A stretch of 64,000 nucleotides of DNA from NCBI RefSeq assembly GCF_000495915.1, contig NZ_AOFQ01000006.1:62001-126000 (forward strand), written 5' to 3'. Below, one piece after another: positions 16,599 to 25,479 of the stretch. Every line of letters begins with the position of its first letter. The first letter of the stretch is position 1. Both the position numbers and the translations under genes were made by a program. Under the pieces are notes generated by a model that did not search any database, was not told where the DNA came from, and saw only the letters and a list, made by a program, of their open reading frames with translations. The DNA is from Stutzerimonas chloritidismutans AW-1 (lineage in GTDB: Bacteria; Pseudomonadota; Gammaproteobacteria; Pseudomonadales; Pseudomonadaceae).

Positions 16599-17924
16599 AT
16601 GTTGCACCTGCGCCGTTTCGCCCGCCCATCCACGCTCGCCCTGGCCGTATTGCTGGGGATGCAGGGCGGCGCATGGGCCCAGCAGCCCATGGAGGAGGCC
16701 GCGGCGCCAAGTGCCAGTGCCAAAGCCCCGCTGCCGCTGGAGGAACTGCGCACCTTTGCCGAGGTACTGGATCGCATCAAGGCTGCCTATGTCGAACCAG
16801 TCGATGACAAGACCCTGCTGGAAAATGCCATCAAAGGCATGCTCAGCAATCTCGATCCTCATTCCGCCTATCTCGAGCCCGAAGCGTTCGCCGAGCTGCA
16901 GGAAAGCACCAGCGGCGAATTCGGTGGTCTCGGCATCGAAGTCGGCATGGAAGACGGCTTCATCAAGGTCGTTTCGCCGATCGACGATACCCCGGCGTCC
17001 AAGGCCGGCATCGAAGCCGGCGACCTGATCGTCAAGATCGACGGCCAGCCGACCAAGGGGCTGTCGATGATGGACGCCATCGGCAAGATGCGCGGCAAGC
17101 CGGGCAGCAGCATCAGCCTGACGCTGGTGCGCGAAGGCGGCCAGCCGTTCGACGTGAAGCTGACCCGCGCGGTCATCAAGGTGCGCAGCGTCCGCAGTCA
17201 GATCCTGGAGCCGGGCTACGGCTACCTGCGCGTCACTCAGTTCCAAGTCAACTCCGGCGAGGAAGTGGGCAAGGCGCTGGCGAAGCTGAAGAAGGACAAC
17301 GACGGCAAGAAGCTCAACGGCCTGGTCCTCGACCTGCGCAACAACCCCGGTGGCGTGCTGCAGGCGGCTGTCGAGATTTCCGACCACTTCCTGACCAAGG
17401 GCCTGATCGTCTACACCGAGGGTCGCATCGCCAATTCCGAGCTGCGCTTCAACGCCGACCCGGCCGATGCCAGCGAAGGCGTACCGCTGGTGGTGCTGAT
17501 CAACGGCGGCAGCGCTTCGGCCTCGGAGATCGTCGCTGGCGCGCTGCAGGATCACAAGCGCGGTGTGGTGATGGGCACCGACAGCTTCGGCAAGGGCTCG
17601 GTACAGACCGTGCTGCCGCTGAACAACGATCGTGCACTGAAGCTGACTACCGCGCTGTACTACACCCCCAACGGCCGCTCGATCCAGGCCCAGGGCATTG
17701 AGCCGGACATCAAGGTCGAGCGTGCCAAGCTGACCCGCGAGCAGGCCGCCGACGGCTTCCGCGAGGCCGATCTTGCTGGCCACCTGGGCAACGGCAACGG
17801 CGGTCCTGACCGTCCCACCGCCACCCAGATCGCCAGCGACTCGCCGCGGCCGCAGGACGATGACTACCAGCTCGGTCAGGCCCTGAATCTGCTCAAGGGA
17901 TTGAACCTCACCCGCGGCCAGTGA
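16599..17924 (+). CDS. ctpA: S41 family carboxyl-terminal processing peptidase CtpA
   Basis: The 441-residue precursor has a signal peptide (about 1-24, ending AWA), a PDZ domain (about 90-180, FGGLGIEVGMEDGFIKVVSP) and a catalytic S41 domain. The nucleophile lies in NGGSASASEIVAGAL and the general-base lysine in GTDSFGKGSVQTVLPL. It degrades periplasmic substrates, in P. aeruginosa including peptidoglycan cross-link hydrolases with an outer-membrane adaptor. The ATG at 16599 has GGAG 6 bases upstream; a TTG four codons earlier is less likely. Confidence 0.95.
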   Translation: MLHLRRFARPSTLALAVLLGMQGGAWAQQPMEEAAAPSASAKAPLPLEELRTFAEVLDRIKAAYVEPVDDKTLLENAIKGMLSNLDPHSAYLEPEAFAELQESTSGEFGGLGIEVGMEDGFIKVVSPIDDTPASKAGIEAGDLIVKIDGQPTKGLSMMDAIGKMRGKPGSSISLTLVREGGQPFDVKLTRAVIKVRSVRSQILEPGYGYLRVTQFQVNSGEEVGKALAKLKKDNDGKKLNGLVLDLRNNPGGVLQAAVEISDHFLTKGLIVYTEGRIANSELRFNADPADASEGVPLVVLINGGSASASEIVAGALQDHKRGVVMGTDSFGKGSVQTVLPLNNDRALKLTTALYYTPNGRSIQAQGIEPDIKVERAKLTREQAADGFREADLAGHLGNGNGGPDRPTATQIASDSPRPQDDDYQLGQALNLLKGLNLTRGQ

Positions 17925-18718
17925 AGATGTCAGGCTGGGTAGCAGGGCTGGCGCTGCTGGTGTTGCTCGCCAGCCAGGCGCTGTATGCCAGCGAGCCCGC
18001 AGCCACGCCGGACCATGTCCCGCGACCGCGGTTGACCCTGATAATCGACGACCTCGGGCAGAACCCGGCACGCGACCGCCGCGTGCTGCAACTGCCGGGG
18101 CCGGTCGCGCTGGCGATCCTTCCCGATACCCGCCATGCAGCCGACCTTGCCGAGCAGGCCCATCGCGCCGGCAAAACGGTCATGCTGCACATGCCGATGG
18201 CGCCTGCCCAAGGCCGTTTCGCCTGGCATCCCCAACTACCTCATGACGAACTGGCGCGCCGTCTCGACGCAGCGCTTGCGGCGGTACCGCATGCCAGCGG
18301 GCTGAACAACCACATGGGCAGCGCCATGACCGATCAGATACAGGCCATGACCTGGCTGATGGGCGAACTGCAGCGCCGCCACCTGTTCTTTCTCGACAGC
18401 CGCACCAGCCCGCGCACCGTGGCCGCCGCCAGCGCCCAACGCACGGCACTGGCCAGCCTGTCTCGGGACATCTTTCTCGATGACGATCCTTCACCGTCCG
18501 CGGTAGCCGAACGCTTTCACGCGGCAGTCGCGCTGGCGCGCAAGCAAGGCTCGGTCGTCATCATCGGTCATCCCCACGAGAGCACGCTGGCCGTGCTCGA
18601 ACGCGAACTGCCGCGACTCTCCGCGCAGGGCATCGAATGGGTCGATGTCGGGCAGATGATCGCCACCCGCAGCAACCGCGCGATGGCCGCCCATGGTCGT
18701 GGCGGCGTCTACCGCTGA
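17921..18718 (+). CDS. Divergent polysaccharide deacetylase family protein (YibQ type)
   Basis: The product (265 residues from GTG 17921, or 263 from ATG 17927) has a signal peptide (GWVAGLALLVLLASQALYA) and the DUF610/YibQ domain: LTLIIDDLGQNPARDRRVLQ, VALAILPDTRHA, MLHMPMAP, LNNHMGSAMT and FFLDSRTSP. The fold is that of NodB-like deacetylases, but the activity of this branch is not known to me. It overlaps the ctpA stop, so it is translationally coupled. It probably acts in the periplasm on the cell envelope. Confidence 0.88.
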   Translation: MKMSGWVAGLALLVLLASQALYASEPAATPDHVPRPRLTLIIDDLGQNPARDRRVLQLPGPVALAILPDTRHAADLAEQAHRAGKTVMLHMPMAPAQGRFAWHPQLPHDELARRLDAALAAVPHASGLNNHMGSAMTDQIQAMTWLMGELQRRHLFFLDSRTSPRTVAAASAQRTALASLSRDIFLDDDPSPSAVAERFHAAVALARKQGSVVIIGHPHESTLAVLERELPRLSAQGIEWVDVGQMIATRSNRAMAAHGRGGVYR

Positions 18719-18721
18719 GCT

Positions 18722-19468
18722 TCAGAGATAGCGGCGCAGCATCGCATCCACCGTGCCGTCGGCACGCATCGCATCCAGCGCCCGCTGCAGACGCTCAACC
18801 ACCTCGTCCGGTGTCGCCCGGTTGAGCGCGAGGAACAGCCGCGCTTCATTGAAACGCAGCACCGGTTTCAGGCCGGTCACACCTTCCTGCTTGGCCAGGT
18901 AGGGTCCGACCGGATCGGCGGTGGCCCAGACGTCGATCTGACCCTTGAGCAGCTTGCCGATGTTCTCCTGATCACGCAGCGAGTTGATCGGCGCCAGGCC
19001 CTTGCCCTCCAGATGCTGGCTGACCGCATCGTTCTTGTAGGCACCGATGCGCAGGTCGCGTGCCTGCTCCAGTCCGGTCAAGCGCAGAGGACTGTCGGCG
19101 GGCGCCAGCAGCACCCAGCTGATGCTCGCCAACGGGCCGACCCATTTGAATTGCTGCTCGCGCTCGGCCGTGAAGGTGGTGGAGAACAGCCCCTGATCCG
19201 GCTGTTCGAGCACCTGCTTGTAGATGCGATCCCAGGGAAAGCGCAGGGTCAGCTCGTAGCGGATATTCGCGCGGCGGAACATCTCGCGCACGATGTCGGC
19301 GTTGATGCCGTGGATGCGCGCGTCGGCGGCGTAGTTCCTGCCGTCCTCGGCCATGTTGAATGGTGGAAAATTCTCGGTCAGCAGCACGACTCGGTAGTCG
19401 TCAGGCAGCGCGGCGTGCGCATGAGCGCAGAGCAGCAGCAAGACGACGGCAATGATTCGCTTGAACAT
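18722..19468 (-). CDS. Orphan family-3 periplasmic solute-binding protein
   Basis: This 248-residue precursor has a signal peptide (MFKRIIAVVLLLLCAHAHA) and an SBP_bac_3 domain (VVLLTENFPPFNM, REMFRRANIRYELTLRFPWDR, INSLRDQENIGKLLKGQIDVW). The ATG at 19468 has AGGGAGCG upstream. No permease or ATPase gene is nearby. It is a paralogue of the next gene to the right (19704-20450) with similar length and motifs. The ligand is unknown; families like this bind amino acids or act as sensory modules. Confidence 0.87.
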   Translation of the reverse strand: MFKRIIAVVLLLLCAHAHAALPDDYRVVLLTENFPPFNMAEDGRNYAADARIHGINADIVREMFRRANIRYELTLRFPWDRIYKQVLEQPDQGLFSTTFTAEREQQFKWVGPLASISWVLLAPADSPLRLTGLEQARDLRIGAYKNDAVSQHLEGKGLAPINSLRDQENIGKLLKGQIDVWATADPVGPYLAKQEGVTGLKPVLRFNEARLFLALNRATPDEVVERLQRALDAMRADGTVDAMLRRYL

Positions 19469-19667
19469 GGATCGCTCCCTTTTTCTCGATTCCCTGGCCC
19501 ACCCCTCCGCGAGCCAGAGCCGGAGGTTGTCCAAAGCAAGATGCGAACCAGCGAAGCGCCACGGCGCCAGCGGCTGAGCGCCCGCTGAATCAGGGAAGCG
19601 TGCATGCGCCAGGACGGCGCGAGCAGGGGGATCGGTGCACGCTACTGGCGCACCGCCATCACTCGAG

Positions 19668-19693
19668 AAAGTCGGCGCAGAACATGCGCCGAC
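19668..19693 (-). terminator. Terminator downstream of the 19704-20450 gene
   Basis: Leftward, GTCGGCGCA and TGCGCCGAC form a 9-bp stem with a 5-base loop (19693-19671), followed by TTTCTC. It lies 11 bases after the stop of the upstream binding protein. Confidence 0.65.
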
Positions 19694-19703
19694 CTGGGAA
19701 GGC

Positions 19704-20450
19704 TCAGAGGTAGCGCGCGTTGATCTCGTCGATCACACCTTCGCTACGCATCTGGTCGAGCGCTTTTTGCAGCTTCTGCACCGTCTCGTCGGCGATCTGC
19801 TTGTTCAGCGCCAGGTACAGTTCGGCACTGTCGAAACGCAGCACACGCTTGAGGCCCGTCACACCGTCCTGGCGGGCGAGGTAGCGGCCAGCGGGATCAC
19901 CAGTGGCCCACAGGTCGATCTTGCCGTCGATCAGCTTCTTCACGTTCTCCTGATCGCGCAGGGCGAGCTGCGGCTGCAGCCCCTGTCCGTCCAGGTGCTC
20001 GGCAATGGCATCACCCTTGTAGGCGCCGATGTTGTACTGGCGCGCCTGATCCAGGCTGGTCAGGTTGATCGGACTGTCGCCACGAGCCAGCAACACCCAG
20101 TCGTCCGGGCCGATGGGACCAACCCACTTGAACAGCTCTTCGCGCTCGGGCAGGCGCGCCGTGACGAAAACCCCGTAGTTCGGCTGCTCCAGCGCCATGC
20201 CGTAGATACGCTCCCAGGGGAAGCGCAGCGTCAAGGTGTAGTCGATGCCGGCACGCTTGAACATCTCGCGCACGATGTCCGCGGCGATCCCGGTGATGTG
20301 CTCGTCACGCGCGAAGTTCTTGCCATCGTCCGCCATGTTGTAGGGCGGGAAATTCTCGGTCAGCAGATTGATCTTGTCTGGCGCCTGAGCGTGCGCCAGC
20401 GTAGCGCCCAGCAGCAAAGCTGCGGCGATGGTAGAGATTGTCTTGCGCAT
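19704..20450 (-). CDS. Orphan family-3 periplasmic solute-binding protein (paralogue)
   Basis: This 248-residue precursor begins MRKTISTIAAALLLGATLAH and has the same domain as the gene at 18722-19468: INLLTENFPPYNM, REMFKRAGIDYTLTLRFPWER, LALRDQENVKKLIDGKIDLW. Start ATG 20450 is followed directly by the signal peptide. The two genes have their own hairpin between them, so they may be separate transcripts. No transport partners adjoin. A tandem of such genes after hisF is also known in P. aeruginosa. Confidence 0.87.
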   Translation of the reverse strand: MRKTISTIAAALLLGATLAHAQAPDKINLLTENFPPYNMADDGKNFARDEHITGIAADIVREMFKRAGIDYTLTLRFPWERIYGMALEQPNYGVFVTARLPEREELFKWVGPIGPDDWVLLARGDSPINLTSLDQARQYNIGAYKGDAIAEHLDGQGLQPQLALRDQENVKKLIDGKIDLWATGDPAGRYLARQDGVTGLKRVLRFDSAELYLALNKQIADETVQKLQKALDQMRSEGVIDEINARYL

Positions 20451-20537
20451 GTGTGTACCCCCTGAGTACTTATCCGCAACAGCCGCGGACGTGTCCATGT
20501 TTCGAGAGCGAAGCCTTTCGCTCTGCCGGCAACGCGA

Positions 20538-21308
20538 TCAGCGCATCACGATGCCGCGGGCAGCCAGATAGGCCTTGGCTTCCGGAATGGTGTATTCGCC
20601 GAAGTGGAAGATGCTGGCGGCCAGCACCGCATCGGCCTTGCCTTCGAGGATGCCATCGGCCAGGTGCTGCAGATTGCCGACGCCACCGGAGGCGATCACC
20701 GGGATGCACAGCGCTTCGCTGATGGCCCGGGTGACGCCCAGGTCGTAGCCGCTCTTCACGCCGTCCTGATCCATGCTGGTCAGCAGGATTTCGCCAGCGC
20801 CGAGGTCTTCCATCTTCTTCGCCCAGGCCACCGCATCCAGGCCGGTGGGCTTGCGCCCGCCATGGGTGAAAATTTCCCAGCGACCCGGCTCGCCCGGCGC
20901 GGACACCTTCTTCGCATCGATGGCGACGACGATGCATTGCGAGCCGAAGCGGTCCGCGGCCTCGCCGACGAAGTCCGGGTTGAACACCGCGGCGGTGTTG
21001 ATCGAGACCTTGTCGGCGCCGGCGTTGAGCAGGTTGCGGATGTCCTGCACGCTGCGCACGCCACCGCCGACGGTCAGCGGGATGAACACCTGGCTGGCCA
21101 TGCGCTCGACGGTGTGCAGGGTGGTGTCGCGGTTGTCGACGCTGGCGGTGATGTCGAGAAAGGTGATCTCGTCGGCGCCCTGCTCGTCGTAGCGGCGGGC
21201 GATTTCCACCGGGTCGCCGGCGTCGCGGATGTTCTCGAACTGGACGCCCTTGACCACGCGGCCGTTGTCCACGTCGAGGCAGGGAATGATGCGTTTGGCC
21301 AGGGCCAT
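20538..21308 (-). CDS. hisF: Imidazole glycerol phosphate synthase cyclase subunit HisF
   Basis: This 256-residue TIM barrel has the family start [20 protein letters not shown] with catalytic Asp at about residue 11 and the phosphate loops [10 protein letters not shown] and [11 protein letters not shown]. With HisH it forms IGP and AICAR in histidine synthesis. ATG 21308 gives the standard length; an in-frame start at 21335 would add nine residues. It is last in the leftward hisB-hisH-DUF2164-hisA-hisF order, separated from hisA by a 98-base gap that holds a REP-like element. Confidence 0.97.
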   Translation of the reverse strand: MALAKRIIPCLDVDNGRVVKGVQFENIRDAGDPVEIARRYDEQGADEITFLDITASVDNRDTTLHTVERMASQVFIPLTVGGGVRSVQDIRNLLNAGADKVSINTAAVFNPDFVGEAADRFGSQCIVVAIDAKKVSAPGEPGRWEIFTHGGRKPTGLDAVAWAKKMEDLGAGEILLTSMDQDGVKSGYDLGVTRAISEALCIPVIASGGVGNLQHLADGILEGKADAVLAASIFHFGEYTIPEAKAYLAARGIVMR

Positions 21309-21362
21309 GGCTTTCTCCGAAAGCGGCTTATTCAAGCCGCAGGCTTCAAGCTGCAGGTAGCG

Positions 21363-21394
21363 TGTAGGGTGGATCGCGCTTCACCGATCCACCG
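21363..21394. repeat. GTAGGGTGGATCGCGC hairpin repeat, copy 1
   Basis: Perfect 9-bp arms GGTGGATCG (21368-21376) and CGATCCACC (21385-21393) flank an 8-base loop. The first 17 bases, TGTAGGGTGGATCGCGC, recur exactly at 45511. It lies between hisA and hisF. Confidence 0.75.
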
Positions 21395-21406
21395 CAGTTC
21401 AGCGAA

Positions 21407-22150
21407 TCACTCGTCCTTGTACTTCAGGTCGCAGAGCGCCTGCGCCTCGGCGACATCCAGCGTGCCTTCGTAGATCGCCCGGCCGGTGATGGCGCCGACA
21501 ATGCCCGGCGTGTTGGTATCGAGCAGCTTCTGGATATCACCGATGTTGTGAATGCCGCCGGAAGCGATCACCGGGATGCGGCTGGCATTGGCCAGGGCAA
21601 CGGTGGCCTCGACGTTGCAGCCCTGCATCATGCCGTCCTTGGCGATGTCGGTGTAGACGATCGCCGAGACGCCATCGGCCTCGAAACGGCGCGCCAGGTC
21701 GACGGCCTGCACGCTGGAGACTTCGGCCCAGCCATCGGTGGCGACGAAGCCGTCCTTCGCATCCAGGCCAACGATGACCTTGCCCGGGAAGGCGCGGCAG
21801 GCCTCGGTGACGAACCCCGGCTCTTTGACCGCCTTGGTACCGATGATCACGTAGCTGACGCCGGCGCGCACGTAGTGCTCGATAGTTTCCAGAGTGCGGA
21901 TGCCGCCACCGATCTGGATCGGCAGGTCCGGGTAGCGCTTGGCGATGGCGGTGACCACCTCGCCGTTGACCGGCTGGCCTTCGAAGGCACCGTTGAGGTC
22001 GACCAGGTGCAGGCGACGGCAACCGCCTTCAACCCACCTGGCAGCCATCGCCACCGGGTCATCGGAAAACACCGTGGCATCGTCCATCAGGCCCTGGCGC
22101 AGACGCACGCAGGCGCCGTCCTTCAGATCGATAGCGGGGATAATCAGCAT
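21407..22150 (-). CDS. hisA: Phosphoribosyl isomerase HisA (ProFAR isomerase)
   Basis: This 247-residue TIM barrel begins [20 protein letters not shown] with catalytic Asp 8; the second Asp lies in [13 protein letters not shown]. Phosphate-binding loops [11 protein letters not shown] and [11 protein letters not shown] are intact. It isomerises ProFAR to PRFAR. It lies 36 bases downstream of the DUF2164 gene in the leftward his group. Confidence 0.97.
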   Translation of the reverse strand: MLIIPAIDLKDGACVRLRQGLMDDATVFSDDPVAMAARWVEGGCRRLHLVDLNGAFEGQPVNGEVVTAIAKRYPDLPIQIGGGIRTLETIEHYVRAGVSYVIIGTKAVKEPGFVTEACRAFPGKVIVGLDAKDGFVATDGWAEVSSVQAVDLARRFEADGVSAIVYTDIAKDGMMQGCNVEATVALANASRIPVIASGGIHNIGDIQKLLDTNTPGIVGAITGRAIYEGTLDVAEAQALCDLKYKDE

Positions 22151-22186
22151 GGCTTGAACCTGTTCAAATCAAGTGTCGGTTAAGGG

Positions 22187-22447
22187 TCAGCTCTTCTCGA
22201 GCGCCCACAAGTCGCTTTCGATGCTCTCGAACCGTTCCTTCAGGTGGCTCTGCACGTCGAAGATCGCCTTGTTGTAATACAGCGGCGCGATTTCCCGGGC
22301 GAACAGATCGAGCACTTCCTGCGCCTCGAACGAGCCCAGCTCGAGTTCGAACCGCTCTTCCAGAAAGCGCTTGATGACCTGCTGCGCTGCCTGCTCCTGA
22401 GCAGGATCCAGCGTCAGGACCGGCGGCTTGAGCTTGGCCCGGCTCAT
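22187..22447 (-). CDS. DUF2164 domain protein
   Basis: This 86-residue protein matches DUF2164 in length and in the segments IKRFLEERFELELGSFEAQEV (shortened to IKRFLEERFELELGSFEAQ), LDLFAREIAPLYYNKAIFDV and LKERFESIESDLWALEK. It abuts hisH without a gap (stop 22448, start 22447), so it is cotranscribed with histidine genes. No function is known to me; a link to histidine synthesis is only positional. Confidence 0.85.
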   Translation of the reverse strand: MSRAKLKPPVLTLDPAQEQAAQQVIKRFLEERFELELGSFEAQEVLDLFAREIAPLYYNKAIFDVQSHLKERFESIESDLWALEKS

Positions 22448-23086
22448 TTACCAGCGACCATCCCAGGCGGCGAAGTTCTGCAGCAGCTGCAGGCCGTGGG
22501 TGTGGCTCTTCTCCGGGTGAAACTGCACGGCAAAGCGCGAGCCATCGGCCAGCGCGGCGGCGAAGTCGTTGCCGTAATGGCCGCGACCGACCACCTGGCG
22601 CGGATTGCCGGCCTCGATGTAGTAGCTGTGCACGAAATAGAAGCGCCCATTGTCCGGAATCGCGTGCCAGAGCGGGTGGTCGACCACCTGCTTGACCTCG
22701 TTCCAGCCCATGTGCGGCACCTTCAGGTGCTCGCCGTCCTCGTGCAGGTCCTTGCCGAAGAAGCGCACCTGGCCGGGGAACAGACCGATGCAATCGACGC
22801 CGTCGTTTTCTTCGCTGCGCTCCATCAGCGCCTGCATGCCGACGCAGATGCCGAGAAAGGGGCGATCTTGGCTGACTTCACGAACCAGTTCGTCGAAGCC
22901 CAGCCGGCGGATCTCGGCCATGCAGTCGCGAATCGCGCCGACGCCGGGAAACACCACGCGGTCGGCCTCACGGATGACCTGCGCATCGCTGGTGATCAGC
23001 ACGCGGCCAGCGCCGACGTGTTCCAGCGCCTTGGCCACCGAGTGCAGGTTGCCCATGCCGTAGTCGATGACGGCAACGGTCTGCAT
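22448..23086 (-). CDS. hisH: Imidazole glycerol phosphate synthase glutaminase subunit HisH
   Basis: This 212-residue class I amidotransferase carries the nucleophilic cysteine in [13 protein letters not shown] and the catalytic His and Glu in [12 protein letters not shown]. It produces ammonia for HisF. The ATG at 23086 overlaps the hisB stop as TAATG; an in-frame GTG at 23095 is less likely. It is followed immediately by the DUF2164 gene. Confidence 0.96.
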   Translation of the reverse strand: MQTVAVIDYGMGNLHSVAKALEHVGAGRVLITSDAQVIREADRVVFPGVGAIRDCMAEIRRLGFDELVREVSQDRPFLGICVGMQALMERSEENDGVDCIGLFPGQVRFFGKDLHEDGEHLKVPHMGWNEVKQVVDHPLWHAIPDNGRFYFVHSYYIEAGNPRQVVGRGHYGNDFAAALADGSRFAVQFHPEKSHTHGLQLLQNFAAWDGRW

Positions 23087-23679
23087 TACAGGCACCCTTT
23101 GGTGGACGGCATCTGCCCGGCCATGCGCGGATCGAGCTCGACGGCCATGCGCAGCGCGCGGCCGAAGGCCTTGAACACGGTTTCGATCTGGTGGTGGGTG
23201 TTGATGCCGCGCAGGTTGTCGATGTGCAGGGTCACCAGGGCGTGATTGACGAAGCCCTGGAAGAATTCCTGGAACAGGTCGACGTCGAACTTGCCGACCA
23301 CTGCGCGGGTGTAGGGCACGTTCATGGTCAGCCCCGGGCGCCCGGAGAAGTCGATCACCACGCGCGACAGCGCCTCGTCCAGCGGCACGTAGGAATGCCC
23401 GTAGCGGGTCATGCCCTTCTTGTCGCCGATGGCCTTGGTGAAGGCCTGGCCGAGGGTGATGCCGACGTCCTCGACGGTGTGGTGGTCATCGATGTGCAGG
23501 TCGCCGTTGCACTCGATATCCAGGTCGATCAGCCCGTGACGGGCGATCTGGTCGAGCATGTGCTCCAGGAAGGGCACGCCGATGGCGAAGCGCGCCTTGC
23601 CGGTGCCATCCAGATTGATGGTGACCTTGACCTGGGTTTCCAGGGTGTTGCGCTCTACGTAAGCCGTACGTTCGGACAT
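23086..23679 (-). CDS. hisB: Imidazoleglycerol-phosphate dehydratase HisB (monofunctional)
   Basis: This 197-residue enzyme has the repeated metal motifs: [30 protein letters not shown] and [15 protein letters not shown]. It is the monofunctional form without the phosphatase domain of enterobacteria. ATG 23679 has GGAG nearby; the TTG one codon upstream is unlikely. It heads the leftward his group, with a TATAAT element upstream. Confidence 0.97.
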   Translation of the reverse strand: MSERTAYVERNTLETQVKVTINLDGTGKARFAIGVPFLEHMLDQIARHGLIDLDIECNGDLHIDDHHTVEDVGITLGQAFTKAIGDKKGMTRYGHSYVPLDEALSRVVIDFSGRPGLTMNVPYTRAVVGKFDVDLFQEFFQGFVNHALVTLHIDNLRGINTHHQIETVFKAFGRALRMAVELDPRMAGQMPSTKGCL

Positions 23680-23714
23680 CAACAGCTCCGCTGATCGTGG
23701 GCGAAAAGGGGCAC

Positions 23715-23720
23715 ATTATA
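23715..23720 (-). promoter_or_regulatory. -10 element of the hisB promoter
   Basis: A perfect TATAAT lies on the minus strand about 36 bases before the hisB start. The region 17 bases further upstream has no convincing -35 hexamer. Confidence 0.55.
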
Positions 23721-23808
23721 GGCGCAAACGCCGCAGAACGGATACGCGCCGGGCGTGCTGGACTGCATCTTGCAGGAACCTGCGCGTCAACCCGCGGAGG
23801 TGCCGCCC

Positions 23809-25122
23809 ATGCACGGACGGAAAATGCCTGCGACCCTGCGCTTCATGCTGGCGTCCCGGCGCAGCGAACTGCTCGGCCTGGAAGACCTGGCGCGCACCTG
23901 CGAACTGGTCACCCGTATTAGCCAGCTGGTGCACACTCTGCAGAAAGAGCGCGGCTACTCGAACATCTACCTCAGCGGCAACGCCGCCCATCAGCGCCAG
24001 CAGCTGGACGTGCTCAGCCTGGAAGCCGAGGCGCTGGAGCGCGAGGTGCGCCTGGATCTGGATCGCATCGATCTGGACGCCGTAAGCAGCGCCGAGAAGA
24101 CCCGCCTGTTCACCCGCATCGCCTATGCCCTGCACAGCCTGGACGAGCTGCCGGCGCTGCGCCGGCGCATCCGCGAGCACGCCATCAGCATGCAGGACGC
24201 CACGGCGACGCTGGTGCGGCTGATCGGCGGGCTGCTGGCCGTGGTGTTCGAGGCCGCCGACACAGCCTCCGATCCGCACATTACGCGCTGCCTGGTGGCA
24301 CTGTTCAACTTCATGCAGGGCAAGGAACTGGCCGGCCAGGAGCGCGCGCTCGGCGTGGTCGGCTTCGCCAGCGGCTATTTCCGCGCGGACATGCTGGAGC
24401 ACCTGGAGCACCTGCTCGAAGGCCAGGAGCGCTGCTTCGCCACCTTCAGCCGCTTCGCCAGCCCGGCAGCGCAGGCGCTATGGCAAGCACTGTGCGCCAG
24501 CGAGACAAACATCAACGCCTGCCGCCTGCGTGACATCGCCCGCCGCACCAGCCCCGGCGCGGCGGTCGAACCGCAGCTGTGCGAGCTCTGGTTCGAGCTG
24601 CACACGCACCGCATCGACGCGATGAAGCAGGTCGAGACGCGCCTGGAGCAGGATCTGTTGCAACAGTGCCGGTACAGCATCGAGCGTATCCGCAAGGACC
24701 TGCAGAGCCATCGCAAGCTGCTCGACGGCATCGCCGACATGCACGCCGCCGCCGAGCAGGCCAAGCTGTTCAGTGTGCAGGCCAGCGATCTGGACGCGCC
24801 GCCGCCGGACGGCATGACCGCGATGGTGGCGCGCTCGACCCTGGAACTCTTGCTAACCCAGAGCGTACGCCTGCAGGGCCTCAATGAAGAATTGCGCGAG
24901 GCGCGTCAGGCGCTGGACGAGCGCAAACAGGTGGAGCGGGCCAAGCAGCAGCTCATGCGCCAGCAGGGCTTCTCCGAAGGCGAGGCCTATAGCTGGCTGC
25001 GACAGGCGGCAATGAATCAGGGCCTGCGTCTGGAGGAGATCGCCCAGCGCCTGCTGTCACTGGCACAGCCGGCGGCCGAGCGCGCCCCGGCGCGCACCCT
25101 GGGCCAGCGTTCCAGGCACTGA
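23809..25122 (+). CDS. nasR: NIT-ANTAR transcription antiterminator (NasR type)
   Basis: This 437-residue protein has an N-terminal all-helical nitrate/nitrite-sensing (NIT) domain, marked by the start LVHTLQKERGYSNIYLSGN and by FMQGKELAGQERALG, covering about residues 35-300. A C-terminal ANTAR RNA-binding domain covers about 355-415 (RKQVERAKQQLMRQQGFSE, then AYSWLRQAAMNQGLRLEEIA). This is the NasR architecture: nitrate frees the ANTAR domain to bind a leader RNA and prevent termination. ATG 23809 has GGAGGT 7 bases upstream; a GTG at 23755 is less likely. The target is probably the leader before nrtA. Confidence 0.92.
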   Translation: MHGRKMPATLRFMLASRRSELLGLEDLARTCELVTRISQLVHTLQKERGYSNIYLSGNAAHQRQQLDVLSLEAEALEREVRLDLDRIDLDAVSSAEKTRLFTRIAYALHSLDELPALRRRIREHAISMQDATATLVRLIGGLLAVVFEAADTASDPHITRCLVALFNFMQGKELAGQERALGVVGFASGYFRADMLEHLEHLLEGQERCFATFSRFASPAAQALWQALCASETNINACRLRDIARRTSPGAAVEPQLCELWFELHTHRIDAMKQVETRLEQDLLQQCRYSIERIRKDLQSHRKLLDGIADMHAAAEQAKLFSVQASDLDAPPPDGMTAMVARSTLELLLTQSVRLQGLNEELREARQALDERKQVERAKQQLMRQQGFSEGEAYSWLRQAAMNQGLRLEEIAQRLLSLAQPAAERAPARTLGQRSRH

Positions 25123-25401
25123 AAACAGGCACGCCGCACCATCTGCACAGCATGCCTGCCCCGCGGATGTGCATGCGCCGCCAGTCCCGCAGGATCGCCA
25201 AGCGCAATTCATCTTGATCAAGCCAATCACGGAACTGGTCGCGCTCTGTTTGCGCCCCTCCGCAAGTGCTTGATTCGATGGAAACCTCCCGGCGATTCGA
25301 TGCCGCGGCAGCACCCGTTCCGCGCCGCCTGAGCAGTTCTGGCACAGCTTTCGCAAAGCTCAGGCAAGGCCGGATCCTTCGGCTTTCACAACTCCTCATC
25401 A

Positions 25402-25458
25402 GGACAACGGTGTCCACGCTCTCCGGCTCCAGCCGGGCGGTGTGGCGCCGTTTTTTTT
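25402..25458 (+). promoter_or_regulatory. Candidate ANTAR-controlled leader: hexaloop hairpin overlapping a terminator before nrtA
   Basis: The 357 bases between nasR and nrtA (25123-25479) hold no gene. GGAC and GTCC (25402-25405, 25412-25415) enclose the hexaloop AACGGT, which has A at position 1 and G at position 4, as known for ANTAR-bound hairpins. ACGG and CCAC from this hairpin (25407-25417) can instead pair with GTGG and CCGT at about 25442-25451 to form a terminator stem ending in eight T residues (25451-25458). A smaller GC hairpin (CCGGC TCCA GCCGG) lies inside. The two folds exclude each other. A second upstream A1/G4 hairpin was not found with confidence; AAGG-CCGGAT-CCTT near 25366-25379 has only the G. 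Confidence 0.65.
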
Positions 25459-25479
25459 CGCCCAAAGGAAAACCCGACC

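Noticed and set aside
25340..25380. Upstream first hairpin of the ANTAR motif
   Set aside because: Several stems form (for example AGCTTT-CGC-AAAGCT and AAGG-CCGGAT-CCTT), but none has a hexaloop with both A1 and G4.
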